This document shows positions 11,013-21,737 of a stretch of 64,000 nt of DNA, piece after piece. The DNA is taken from assembly GCA_002077045.2 (NCBI GenBank), contig KZ111140.1, positions 2,333,732-2,397,731 on the forward strand, read 5' to 3'. Origin of the DNA: Rachicladosporium sp. CCFEE 5018. Lineage: Eukaryota > Ascomycota > Dothideomycetes > Cladosporiales > Cladosporiaceae. Numbering within the stretch: the stretch's first letter is position 1; every line of letters starts with the position of its first letter. The position numbers and the translations under genes were made by a program. Under the pieces are notes generated by a model. The model saw only the letters and a program-made list of their open reading frames with translations. It was not told the origin of the DNA and did no database searches.

Positions 11013-11868
11013 GACTCCTCTTCTGGTCGATCTGAAGCCGAGTGGCGACAACTACATGACCGACTTCCATAATGCCGGTGGCATGCCTGCGCTTTTGCAT
11101 GCACTCAAGCCGTTGCTGCATCTCGAGGCAAAGACAGTAACAGGCCAGAGTCTCGGAGAACTTCTTGCGCAAACGAAGTATGTTCCGGTACCGCAAGATC
11201 ACCCTACGAATTGCATTCGACCACTCGAGAACCCACTATACCCGGCATCGTCGCTCATCGTCCTGAGTGGCAACCTCGCTCCAGGCAAGGCCGTTATGAA
11301 AGCCAGCGCATCGAAAGATCGTCGTCTACTGAAACACAAGGGTGGCGCAGTGGTATTCTTCAACACAGCCGACATGGCACTTCGAATCGACAGTCCAGAT
11401 CTCCAGGTCGACAAGGATAGCGTACTAGTTCTGCAGAGCATCGGGCCCATAGGTAACCCAGGTATGCCTGAAGCAGGCATGATTCCCATACCACGCAAGC
11501 TTGCGGCTCGAGGTGTGACCGACATGCTCAGAATCTCGGATGGTAGGATGTCGGGTACTGCAGGCGGGACTATCGTACTTCACGTCTCGCCTGAGTCGGC
11601 TGTGCCAGACTCGCCACTTGGGATCATTCGAGATGGGGACATCATCGAATGCGATGCAGATGCCCGCGTGCTGAAAGTGCATCTGAGCAAGGAAGAGATC
11701 GACAAGCGCATTGCCCAAAGGAAGGAAAAGAATGACGAGAGTTCTCCATGGGTCGACAGAACTCGCATGCGAGGCTATCGCGGGCTATACATGCGTTCAG
11801 TGAACCAAGCAGAGCAAGGCGCCGACTTCGACTTCTTGACAGCGGCCGGTCCTGCGTCGGCCAGTTGA
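11013..11868 (+). CDS. IlvD/EDD-family dehydratase, C-terminal half only
   Basis: The frame is open from the edge of the N gap and ends at TGA 11866-11868, leaving 284 complete codons. It matches the C-terminal swivelling domain of the IlvD/EDD family, which dehydrates dihydroxy acids or sugar acids with an iron-sulfur cluster. The motifs GMPEAGMIPIPRKLA and MLRISDGRMSGTAGGTIVLH resemble sugar-acid dehydratases (arabinonate or gluconate type) more than true dihydroxy-acid dehydratase Ilv3, where this region reads as a TDGRFSGG variant. The start, the Fe-S cysteines and any targeting peptide lie in or beyond the gap. The apparent open frame that crosses the gap from the kinase side is an artefact. 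Confidence 0.85.
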
Positions 11869-12541
11869 GATAATCGCAGCTAGACAAATCGATCGTGTGC
11901 TCTCGACTGCCTCTTTTGCTGCTTGTTCCAGCATCTGCTTCTCAAATGTGTGACAACTCCACCTCGAGTGTCAACTCCGGGTGTGGTGGGCTCACACTCC
12001 TGGCTTACGTAAGGTAATCTCGCGGTGAACGACGACGTAATGTCGCGTTCTCGACCACCGAGTTTCGATCCTTCATTCACCAATGCACAACATCGAAGTC
12101 GCAGTCTATCCGTTCTCTCGGCCTGACTTCGCCTTGAAGACTTCTTTGCGTCGTCAGGACTGCTTCCCACCGATGAGCGCATGCCTTGACGCAAACGCCA
12201 AGTCTGCACTCCGCGCCCAAAGCGATCAGCCTCCGTCTTGACTTCGGCGCGTCCTCTTGCAGCGTCTCCATCTACCTTCACGAGCCGCTTGCAATCTATC
12301 TCGTTCATCATCTGGTCCTTCTTTCGCGGGATTCCCGCGATGATCTCCACGGCCCTGCGTCCATCACGGTCCTTTCACCTACTCTTCTACGGTGGCGCAT
12401 ACCGTCGCTCCGTCTGCCGTACAGTGCCATGGCCGGCAGCATGACCTGTCTGTGCGATTCGAAACTATTAGTATATGTACGATCTAGCCCGTAGGTAGGT
12501 GGCAGTAATCTTGTTGAGCCTCTTCTTGTATTCTCGCGATC
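11869..12541. other. Intergenic, no supported gene
   Basis: Contains the 3' flank of the dehydratase gene and the promoter of the secreted beta-glucosidase. Open frames on both strands are short and lack conserved features. Confidence 0.5.
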
Positions 12542-15378
12542 ATGTCACAATTTGCTGTCCTCGCGCTGCTCTTTACGGGCGAGGCATTGGCGCAGGGCGC
12601 TGCATATTCACAGTGTGGTGGACAAGGCTGGTCAGGAGCTACGACTTGTGTATCTGGATACACTTGCGTGAAACAGAACGACTACTATTCTCAATGCATA
12701 CCTGGCACTGCATCTACCACAGTGGCGACAACGACGCGTGTAACTTCAACCACGACATCTAAAGCCACGACGACTCAAACGACAAGCAGCGCGCCAGCTT
12801 CAACGACCTTATCCACATCGACAACGACTCGTCCAGTCTCGACCACTTTATCAACAACAACGCGGACCTCCGCCACGACATCTGCTAGTGCCACGCCGAG
12901 CGGTGGTAGTGGCAGCGGCGCATGGTCGTCCGCATATTCGAAGGCCAAGATTGCATTGGCAAAGTTATCCAATGCCGATAAGATCAAGATCGTTACGGGT
13001 GTCGGCTGGACTAAAGGACCCTGCGTTGGCAACACAGGTGCTGTTTCATCGATAGGCTACCCATCTCTTTGCTTGCAAGACGGGCCTCTGGGGTGGGTGC
13101 ATCTTGACGGTTGTTGCAAACATCACTAACGTCTTCGCAGTGTCCGCTACGTGCAAGGCGTGACGGCATTCCCAGCTGGCGTGCAGGCTGCCTCTACCTG
13201 GGACACTGGATTAATCTATTCACGCGGCAATGCACTCGGCGCTGAAGCCAAGGGCGTGGGTGTTCACGTCCAGCTTGGACCTGTGGCTGGACCGCTGGGC
13301 AAGAACGCAGCCGGCGGACGTAATTGGGAGGGCTTTGCTGCAGACCCATACTTGACCGGCATCGCAATGGCACAGACGATTAGTGGCATGCAAGCTGCTG
13401 GTGTTCAAGGTAGGACTTGACAGTGGCTCAAGGATTTCGACACGGCTGACAATACTTGCAGCATGCGCGAAGCATTACATCGGCAATGAGCAAGAGAAGA
13501 ACCGCGAAACCATGAGCAGTTCCATCGATGATCGCACGGTTCACGAGCTTTACTTGTGGCCATTCGCGGATGCTGTTAAGGCTAATGTCGCGTCTGTACG
13601 TCTACCTATCCGCCACAACATTGCTCACTCGAACGATCGTGGACTGCTAGACTGACCGAATCTACAGGTGATGTGCAGCTACAACAAGCTCAATGGCACT
13701 TACGCTTGCGAAGACGACAAAGCGTTGAATGGTCTGCTCAAATCAGAGCTCAACTTCCAAGGTATGCAAGAACGAAGCTTGCACTGTACATTCGTGTGCT
13801 GACTACCGCTGTTACGCAGGCTATGTCATGAGCGACTGGAACGCACAGCACTCAACGAACGCTGCTGCAAACAGCGGCTTGGATATGTCAATGCCCGGCA
13901 CTGACTTTAGTAAGAACACCACTGCCCTATTGTGTGGGCAGCACGACTGACAGAAGCGCAGAATGGTCAGAACGTCTACTATGGTCAAGCTCTACTGAAC
14001 TCGATCAGCTCTGGCGCAGTCCCACAATCTCGTCTTGACGACATGGTCACCCGTATCCTGGCATCCTGGTACTTCGTCGGCCAAGACAGCGGCTACCCAT
14101 CCGTTACCTGGAGCTCGTGGAATGGCGGTACTGGCGCGCCAAGCGTATCTGGAACCCACAGCACTGTTGCCCGCCAGATCGCCCGGGACGGTATCGTGCT
14201 TCTTAAGAACAGCAACAAAGCGCTGCCGCTTTCTAAGCCTGCTAGCATTGCTCTGATCGGCCAGGATGCCATCGTCAATCCCAGCGGAGCTAACGCATGC
14301 AAGGACCGAGGTTGCAACACAGGCACGCTGGCTATGGGCTGGGGCTCTGGAACTGCTGACTTCCCATATCTCATTGCTCCTGCGGATGCGATCAAGAAAC
14401 AAGCAAGCTCTGACGGCACGAAGGTGATACTATCGACTACGGATGACACTACGGCCGCCGCTTCTGCGGCGTCTCAGGCCGCTACGGCGATTGTGTTCAT
14501 CACCGCGTAAGTTGATTCGTGTATCCGCATGCACATACAACAGCTGATCCTGTGAGTACAGGGACGCCGGCGAAGAGTACATCGTTGTCGAGGGTGCCGC
14601 TGGTGATCGTCTCGATCTGAACCCCTGGCACTCGGGTAATGCACTGGTCACAGCTGTGGCGAACGCCAACAAGAACACAATTGTAGTAGTTCACAGCGTC
14701 GGTCCAGTCATTCTTGAGACTATCTTGGCTCTTCCGAATGTGCAAGCAGTGGTCTGGGCCGGCATCCCCGGTCAAGAGTCTGGCAACGGCCTCACCGATA
14801 TCCTCTACGGCTCCACATCCCCCTCCGGCAAATTGCCTTACACTATCGCGAAGTCAGCCAGCGATTACGGCACGAGCATCTCCTCAGGTGATGACAACTT
14901 CTCGGAGGGCTTGTATATCGACTACCGTCACTTCGACAAAGCCGGCATCACTCCTCGCTACGAATTTGGCTTCGGTCTATCATACACCACTTTCGACTAC
15001 TCCGGTCTCACGCTGTCTTACACCGACAAAACAGCCGGTAGCAGCACTGTGGCGCCTGGTGGCGTTTCAGGACTCTACGACACCGTAGCCACGGTGACGG
15101 CGGTGGTAGCCAACAATGGTACCGTCACTGGCGCGGAAGTCGCGCAATTGTACATTGGCTTGCCTTCATCTGCGCCAGCATCGCCGCCGAAGCAGCTACG
15201 TGGCTTCCAGAAGGTGTCGGTCGCATCTGGTGCCTCGGCTACCGTAACATTCAACCTGCGGAGAAAGGATCTGAGCTACTGGGATGTGGGAAGCCAGGCA
15301 TGGAAAGTGCCATCGGGGACCTTCAACGTGTACGTTGGAGCTAGCTCGAGAGACATCAGGCTTACTGGGTCTTTGTGA
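12542..15378 (+). CDS. Secreted GH3 beta-glucosidase with N-terminal CBM1
   Basis: Seven exons: 12542-13092, 13141-13409, 13462-13595, 13668-13761, 13820-13909, 13957-14506 and 14562-15378, about 834 residues. Order: signal peptide (about 1-18), CBM1 cellulose-binding module with its four cysteines (about 20-54), a Ser/Thr linker of about 70 residues, the GH3 N-domain with the nucleophile in VMSDW (Asp355), the GH3 C-domain (GIVLLKNSNKALPL), and a C-terminal fibronectin III-like domain ending near LRGFQKVSV. It should release glucose from cellobiose and short beta-glucans outside the cell, with CBM1 holding it on cellulose. Intron 5 is odd: the best acceptor (cag, 13959-13961) breaks the frame, and the frame is kept only by the weaker aag at 13954-13956, giving a 47-nt intron. 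A one-base sequence error there would be an alternative. Confidence 0.88.
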
Positions 15379-16214
15379 GTGCTAGAGATTGTAGATGCTC
15401 CGCCAGCCTCGAGTGTTGTGATCTCGGAGCGAATGAACATCGCCGTCATGCTACTTAGCCTCACGCCGAACGAACCATGCACAATGATGTGCTGGCGGCG
15501 AGAAATGGTGTTCGCCAGCCTACGAGTACTATATGAAAGGGGCAGCACCTCACAGTCATTCCATCGTCCTGCTATCTCACTCTGCAACATATTCGCCTGG
15601 AAAAAGCGCTCGACTTCAAACATGCTCACCTCCAGCTTCTTCGTTCTCATCGCCGGCATTACACCTGCCCCTTGTACAATGGCGTGCAAACGATTCCACA
15701 CTGCTGTGTGGAGTACAAGCCGAATCCTGAGGTGAGTCTCGTCTACATGATGGGGAGCCTGTAGGCATGATGCAGAGCGAGTGCTGAGAATGTGTTAGTC
15801 TTCTCTCGCGGACGAGCCCTACTCGGGCATCGGCAACGACTGCAATAGCCCTGCCACGAACACGATTGATCCGCCGCTTACCGGGGATACCATAAACAAT
15901 TAGTAACGTACACATCGGATGTTGAGGAAGGTACGTGAAGTGAAATTATGCGGAGTACTGGAAGACCAATCTACAAGCATACTGTGTGGTTTTGCTATAC
16001 ATGTAGACACATCTATCTCATTATGCATGAGAGATATCTTCCTGAGATCGTCGTGTCGTGACTTATGAGACCAGATAGTAGTCCACTGCCATCTTAAGGG
16101 CACTTCCGCAGTAGAGGCGACGTGCCGCTGCCTTCCTGTGCTGCGCAGCTTCGGGCCATAACGCAAAAGGGTCTGCTCAATTAGTACCTGCACATTTGAC
16201 CCGCGATCTTCAGC
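15379..16214. other. Intergenic between convergent genes, nothing recognised
   Basis: Lies between the 3' ends of the beta-glucosidase and the hydrolase. No open frame with coding character, RNA gene or repeat was seen. Confidence 0.5.
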
Positions 16215-17334
16215 TCAGCTCGACCATTGCTTCAAGATCCAACTCTCAATCCCCCTCGTCGCCTCCGCCTTCCCGGTATAACCCAACGTAACATCCATAA
16301 TCATGCCCTCATGCGCACCCGGCAGAATCAGCGTCTCCGTCCCCGCCCAAGCCTGCTTCAGCGTCTTCGCAGTCGCCTCAATACTATCAATCAACACCTC
16401 ATTACTCCCTCCATTGACCAACAACCCCGCAGTAACTCTCTCAATCCCGCTCCACCACTTCACGTCAGCGCTCAGTGGATAATTGTATTGATCGTGAGGC
16501 GCACCGCCGAGGAATTGCTTGCCCCAGCGATCGCCGGTGGCGTTGGCAATGTAGTCGGTTGAGAAGTTGCGGACGAAGGAGGCGTCGCCAGAGAATTTGC
16601 ACCAGGGAGAGATGAGGACTGTGGCGGTGAAGGGGGAGGAGAGAGAGACTTTGTTGGGGATTTGAGGATGCGGGTGGAGAATGTGGGAGATGAGAGCAAG
16701 AGTCAGATTGCCACCTGCGGAGTCGCCGGCGAGGATGATCTGGGATTGCTGTCAGTGGTAGCTGGAGAGAAGAGGAAGGAGGACGAACGTGACTTGACTT
16801 CCGACCTTGATCATTCAGCAGCCAATTGGTCACCTCGACAGCCTCCTTCAGCTGCTGAGGATACGGCGCTGTCGATGACAGCGTATAGGCCGGCACGGCA
16901 ATCGCCACAGACTTCCCCGCAGCACTCAGATCCTTCTGTAGCGACGATAGCCACTTGATGTGACCATCGGAGGCTGAGATCGCGTAACCGCCACCGTGGA
17001 AGTACAATACAAGCTTGTCTGCTTTCTTAGGGCCGAACCAGCAGACTTCGACACCTCCAGGCGTCTTTTCAACCACAGGATCGAATTTCTGGGCTTTGGC
17101 AATTGATCTGTAGACGTTAACCGTTTTGGGGAAGGCCACCGCTTCTTGAACAGGCGTGAGGTTGGCGAGGAGACTACGGAATGTTCCATAAAGTGCCCAC
17201 CGGAAGGCACCAGTATCTTTCGAATCACCGTAGATCGGGTACAGCGCGAGCTGAGTAAGTGCTGCGCCGAGCGCGGCGAAGACTTTTGGGAGAATGGCTA
17301 GCTTTTCGCCAATGGTTGCTTCTGCGGGCGCCAT
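16215..17334 (-). CDS. Hormone-sensitive-lipase-type alpha/beta-hydrolase
   Basis: Two exons, 17334-16789 and 16739-16215, 356 residues. The intron uses a gttcgt donor and a cag acceptor, phase 0, which joins KSSH to IILAGDSAGG. HGGG at 113-116 is the oxyanion motif of the HSL or GDXG family (alpha/beta-hydrolase 3). The nucleophile is Ser189 in GDSAGG. Acid and base are expected near LLVNGGSNEVLIDS and PGAHEGM in the C-terminal part. A hydrophobic N-terminal stretch (about residues 13-34) may anchor the protein. Family members hydrolyse acetyl or short acyl esters, including sterol esters; the substrate here is unknown. One alternative donor (gtcgga, 16805) gives the wrong frame. Confidence 0.85.
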
Positions 17335-18021
17335 GGTGGGTATCTGGTTGAGGAGGATTGAGATGTCCTAGTTCCTCTGGCTGTTGCGGACCTCTTCTCA
17401 ACTCTCTGTTCTTGCAAGAAGGCGGATTGGAAAAGAAACGGCATGGGAAAGTCAAGCCTACTAGCAGCTGTACTTAAGGTGAGGTAGCTCTTCAGCCTCT
17501 GGAGAGGGGTTCACGGTACCGCGATACCGCGGCTTGTTCTGGCCCCGTACGGACCCTCCACCTCTTGCTGGACCAGGCTTAGCATGTCAGATGCTATCGC
17601 TAGCACGTGAAAATGCGTGTTCTTGTCGAGAGACCAGATGAGTTTGACGGCCGGGTGAGATGAAAGTCGTCTATAAATCCGCTCAGATCTGTCAGCAGCA
17701 AGCGAACGGAGCTCTTTCCTCGGACACGACACGACATTCATGATCCGGACCTCGAAAAACATTGGTCCTGTGCAGATCACGATCGAAGCGATGAAAATTA
17801 TCAGCATCAAAGGTAGCAGATTTGATACGGAGACGAGGCACGACATCAAGAGATCAATGGTGGCTGCCTAGAGTACTCCTGTGACTTGAGGCAGCCAGCG
17901 TCGTAGGTGGCGACCGTCATGCGCCCACAGCTCACAACGGTAAGTTAGACAGGTACAGTAAGCGTTTCAGCATTTTGCGCAATCGACCGAACAATACTCA
18001 GAGATCTGCGGCACCGACAAG
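17335..18021. other. Intergenic, no supported gene
   Basis: Divergent spacer between the lipase-like gene and the PARG-like gene. No coding signal strong enough to report. Confidence 0.5.
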
Positions 18022-18831
18022 ATGCTCAACCTTGCCGCGCGCCAACGCGCCTGCGAAAACACCATCGCCCGCACCCCTTCTATCGCTGCCTCCTCCCCAA
18101 ACCCTACAGCAGTCCTCTCAAGCACTTTTGTCCCCTCCTTCCTTCCTCCCCTAACTTCCTCACACCCTCTATACCCCTCCCTCACCCGCTCCCAAATCGA
18201 AATCCACAACTCCGACGCCTTCGCCCTCGCCCGGACCCTCCCCCCTTCACCGGGCAAGACAAGCGTCCTGAACCTCGCCTCCGAAACCAGCCGCGCAGGC
18301 GGCTGGCGCCACACGCTCTCCACCACACAGGAAGAAGCTCTCTGCTACTCCTCGACTCTGTACGAAACTTTGAGTGAGTAGTGCTATCCCTTCCCAGAAG
18401 GCTCCTGCGCGGCGATCTTCTCTTCGGAAGTAGTGGTCTTCAAAGACACGCTCGCCAACGACCTCCTCGATCTGCCCCTTGAGAGCCGGCATAGCGTGGC
18501 TGTGATCACAATCGCTGCGCCGCGCTGGCCGGCAGTGACGCAGGATGGGAAGGATTTTGCGAAGCAGTCTGATCTGCAAGAACTCCAGCAGAAAATCCTG
18601 CTGGTGTTACGGCTTGCTGCGACTAACGGCGTGACGAAGCTAGTGCTTGGAGCTATGGGCTGTGGCGCTTTTGGCTGTCCACCTAGAGCGGTGGCAAGCG
18701 AAATGAAAGCAGCACTCGAGAGTGCCGAATTCCAGGGCTGGTTCGAGAACGTGGTGTTCGCCGTGTACGCTGCTGGGCCGGCCGGGGAGAAGAATCTAAG
18801 AGTGTTCAAGGAAGTATTCGGGGACACTTAA
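18022..18831 (+). pseudogene. Microbial-type poly(ADP-ribose) glycohydrolase (DUF2263-like) with internal TAG
   Basis: One frame of 270 codons reads through except for a single amber codon at 18379-18381 (codon 120). Before it come the macro-fold signature VLNLASETSRAGGW and TQEEALCYSS, where Glu104-Glu105 match the catalytic glutamate pair of the microbial PARG family (DUF2263, TIGR02452). After it, with no frame change, come YPFPEG, AAIFSSEVVVFKD, AITIAAPRWPA-type beta-strands and LVLGAMGCGAFGCPP, the expected C-terminal half. The family removes ADP-ribose from proteins. No GT-AG intron of workable size can remove the stop. The sequence could be a recent nonsense allele, a sequencing error, or read-through. 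Family assignment is firm; whether a full protein is made is not. Confidence 0.75.
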
Positions 18832-19031
18832 GAGGCGCCGCACGGAGCAAGCAGAATGGGGAAGCTCATTAGGTGCATCTCGACAGCTGCTTGGTAGTGA
18901 TTATGCCGTCTACAAAATCTCGCAGCCATGGATATAAAGAGCTCTCTCACTCGTGTGCAGCCATCCCTTCGCGCCGCAGTGTGTCTATCTATCATAGGTC
19001 CCATCCACATCGTGCTCCCATCGCAACTCGC

Positions 19032-21264
19032 TTATTGCACCTGGCTGACAATCTCGCTTGCTCTGCTCAAGCTCTCTACCATCTGCTGGCACTCCTTCCG
19101 CCGCCTGATCGTGTAGTCACTCTCCTTGAGCAGCTCGTCAAGTTCATTAGTCCGGTACATCTGCTCCAGCAACTCTCGCTGCATCTCCTCTTTCGTCATC
19201 CTGTAATGTATAGTCAGCATTCCACTCCACTGCGATTGCAAGTCGGTTAGTACTCACGTAACAAGATTCAGCATGATAGCCTTGGGCACCATGTCGATCA
19301 TCGTCCGCCTCACAATGTTGTAGTATGAGTTGATTAACAGCTTGATCACTTCAACTTCCTGCGTCTCCTTCTCACTCAGCGTCCCACTAGCCTTGAGCAT
19401 AGGCGGCGGCGCCTCCATAGCAGCCATCTTCTTCTTGTTCTTGCTCGCGAAGAAACTCCCGAAGAAGCCGCTATCCTGCCCATTGGTGCCGTCCAGACTA
19501 GGGCTCGCGCTCCTCGGCGGCGCAGCGCTAGGAGGCAGCGGCTTGCCAGTTTTGGGATCGACTTGCACCGGTTTCGCAGCGTTATGCCGCTCATTCACGA
19601 TCGCCATGGCGCGATGGCCGTTCAAGAAATCAGGATGCCCGGTGTTGACGTAGCAGGATTCCATGGCTACAAGGTCGCGGACCAGCTTGTTGGTCGGGTC
19701 CATGGATTTCTTGAAGAAGGCTATGACGACTGCGTGGAGGCGTTCTTTGATGCCGGGGTAGCGGCGAAACATGGGTTTGTTCAGGAGTTGGCCGAGGATT
19801 CGCACGAGCTCGTCGTAGACTAGCGACACGCATTTGAGCGAGGGCTCTTCGAGGCGTTTGATCTGCTGTTTCACGATGAGCTCGAAGGCTGTGGTGCCTA
19901 CGAAGAGCGCGGGCGAGGAGCCGGAGGAGTTGTAGAGGATTGTGCGGATGTCGATGTCTTTTACTTGATCGAAGGGGTCGACTGCTTTGACGCCATTGGA
20001 GTAGAGCTCGTGGTAGACGAAGGATATGCGCGCGCCGCCTGAGAGTTCAACAGACGATAGCTCGACGCTGTTGCCTTCGAGGACTGTGCGGTATTCGTTC
20101 GAGAACTCGGTGATGATGTTGAGAACGATGTTGCCGCTGTTGCCCAACATGCTGTCACCCAGACTTGCCAGTTCTGTGCCGTACTTCTGCAAGCTTGCTT
20201 GTATGCGTGCTTTGATGTCGGGGAGTGTCTGCTTGATGTGCATCATGAGGATGAGGTTAAGCTTCCGTGCGAGATATGGTGTCCCGCAGTACGAAGCCTT
20301 ATTCCGGTACGCCTTGTGGTTCTCAAAGAAGTTCTTCTCGTTCTCCAGCGCGTATGAGATCGCCTTCTTGTTCTCGATATCCCTCTGACCTCTGTTGACC
20401 ACTGGCACGTATCCCAGCCGCAAAGGAATGATTCGTCCAGCCAGAATATCCACAACATCAGTGCCGTCGTCCATCAAGTCCACTTTCGTCAGCACACCAA
20501 TCGTCCTCTGCCCCTCCGGATCCACCTCCCTAGCTAGCTTCAGTCCATCCGAGTTCGCCAGATCGGTGTTCGCAGCAGTGACAGCAAGTATGATAGCATT
20601 CGGCTTGCTAATCTGCTTCAACACCATCTCCCGGATCTGCCTCTCAATATCCCTCGGCTGATCACCAACAGGCACCTTCGTCAGCCCAGGCAGATCCACC
20701 AGCGTGAGCGTGAGGACATTCGGCGAGTAGATCCTCAAATTGATCGGCGCAGGCGAGATCCCAGCATTCTTTCCAGTCTTGCTCTCAGTCTCCTTCACGA
20801 TCTCCTCCCGGATCTTGTTGAAGTCGTGGAACTTCTGTCCGGGGATGTGCAAGAATTCTCCCCACTCGTCGCTGTTGCTCGCCGCATCGCTAGAGTCAAT
20901 CTTCTTGGTGTCGCCATTGACGCCGTTCTCTGTGGGTGTGCTAGCGGCGCCTTGTCGATTTATGAGTTGCAGGATAAGCGGCCGCCTGGTCACGATGCCG
21001 GTGCCTCTGGGTAGGAAGTCGCGGCCGACGATGTTCTCAAGCACAGAGGATTTGCCGCTGGATTGGGAGCCAACGACTGCTATCTGGGGCAGATCGATGG
21101 GGTTCTGGACGCCGACTGTGGTGAAGACGTCCTGGAGTTTGTTGACGAGGGTGATGAGACCGGGGTCGTTGACATTGATGCTGTGATGGCCTCTCGTCAG
21201 TATGTGCGATCTGTCTAGACAATGTCACCAGCACTACGTACGCATTTGGATTCGTTTGCGCCAT
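19032..21264 (-). CDS. VPS1: Dynamin-like GTPase Vps1
   Basis: Exons 21264-21242, 21180-19258 and 19200-19032, 704 residues, the same length as the yeast protein by my recollection. The tiny first exon encodes MAQTNPNA. The GTPase domain carries GSQSSGKS (44-51), DLPGLTKVP and TKVD. The middle domain and the GTPase effector domain (LLINSYYNIVRRTMIDMVPKAI, then EEMQRELLEQM) are intact, and there is no pleckstrin domain, which separates Vps1 from classical dynamins. An insert with low complexity follows GKPLPPSAAPP. Vps1 drives membrane scission in vacuolar sorting, endosome recycling and peroxisome fission. The neighbouring gene on the same strand upstream is VMA1, also vacuolar, but each has its own promoter and adjacency alone proves no link. 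Confidence 0.96.
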
Positions 21265-21737
21265 TGTTGGCGGATGTGTGTTGCTAGCCTGGCCTGGCCC
21301 AGTCTCGAGATATGTGTGTATTCTTGGCCTGTGTATTGATGTGGGCAAGGACAACTACGCTGAAGTATCGATAGGCCAAGTCGCCGGTGAATGAGGAAGC
21401 AGAAGCAGTGGTGGCGACAGAAGCAGGTCAGGTAATATCGCCTTGAATTCGTCTGCCTACCTACTTGCGTCCCTTGATCGCACTCGTGCACGCGTCCACG
21501 TTCAACAGATGTCATCCCGTGGCTGTGCAGGGCATAAGGTGTGGCGTTATCAACGGGCCTCAGGCATCATTGAGACCGTGGAACGAGAGTATCCAGGTAC
21601 CATCAGAAAGAAGATCACAGTGCTATATGGGATGTGTTTGATATTCGCACAGGGAGACAAGATTGTAGCTCACTCATTCTATTGACCGCTATACACAAAC
21701 AAACACTCCCTTCCTGCCTCAGGCACCTACCACCTAC
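21265..21737. other. Intergenic between VPS1 and VMA1
   Basis: Holds the VPS1 promoter and the VMA1 3' flank. No further gene was seen. Confidence 0.5.

Noticed and set aside
10894..11868. One 324-codon open frame crossing the N run
   Set aside because: It fuses a kinase fragment to a dehydratase through unknown bases; the two halves belong to different families.
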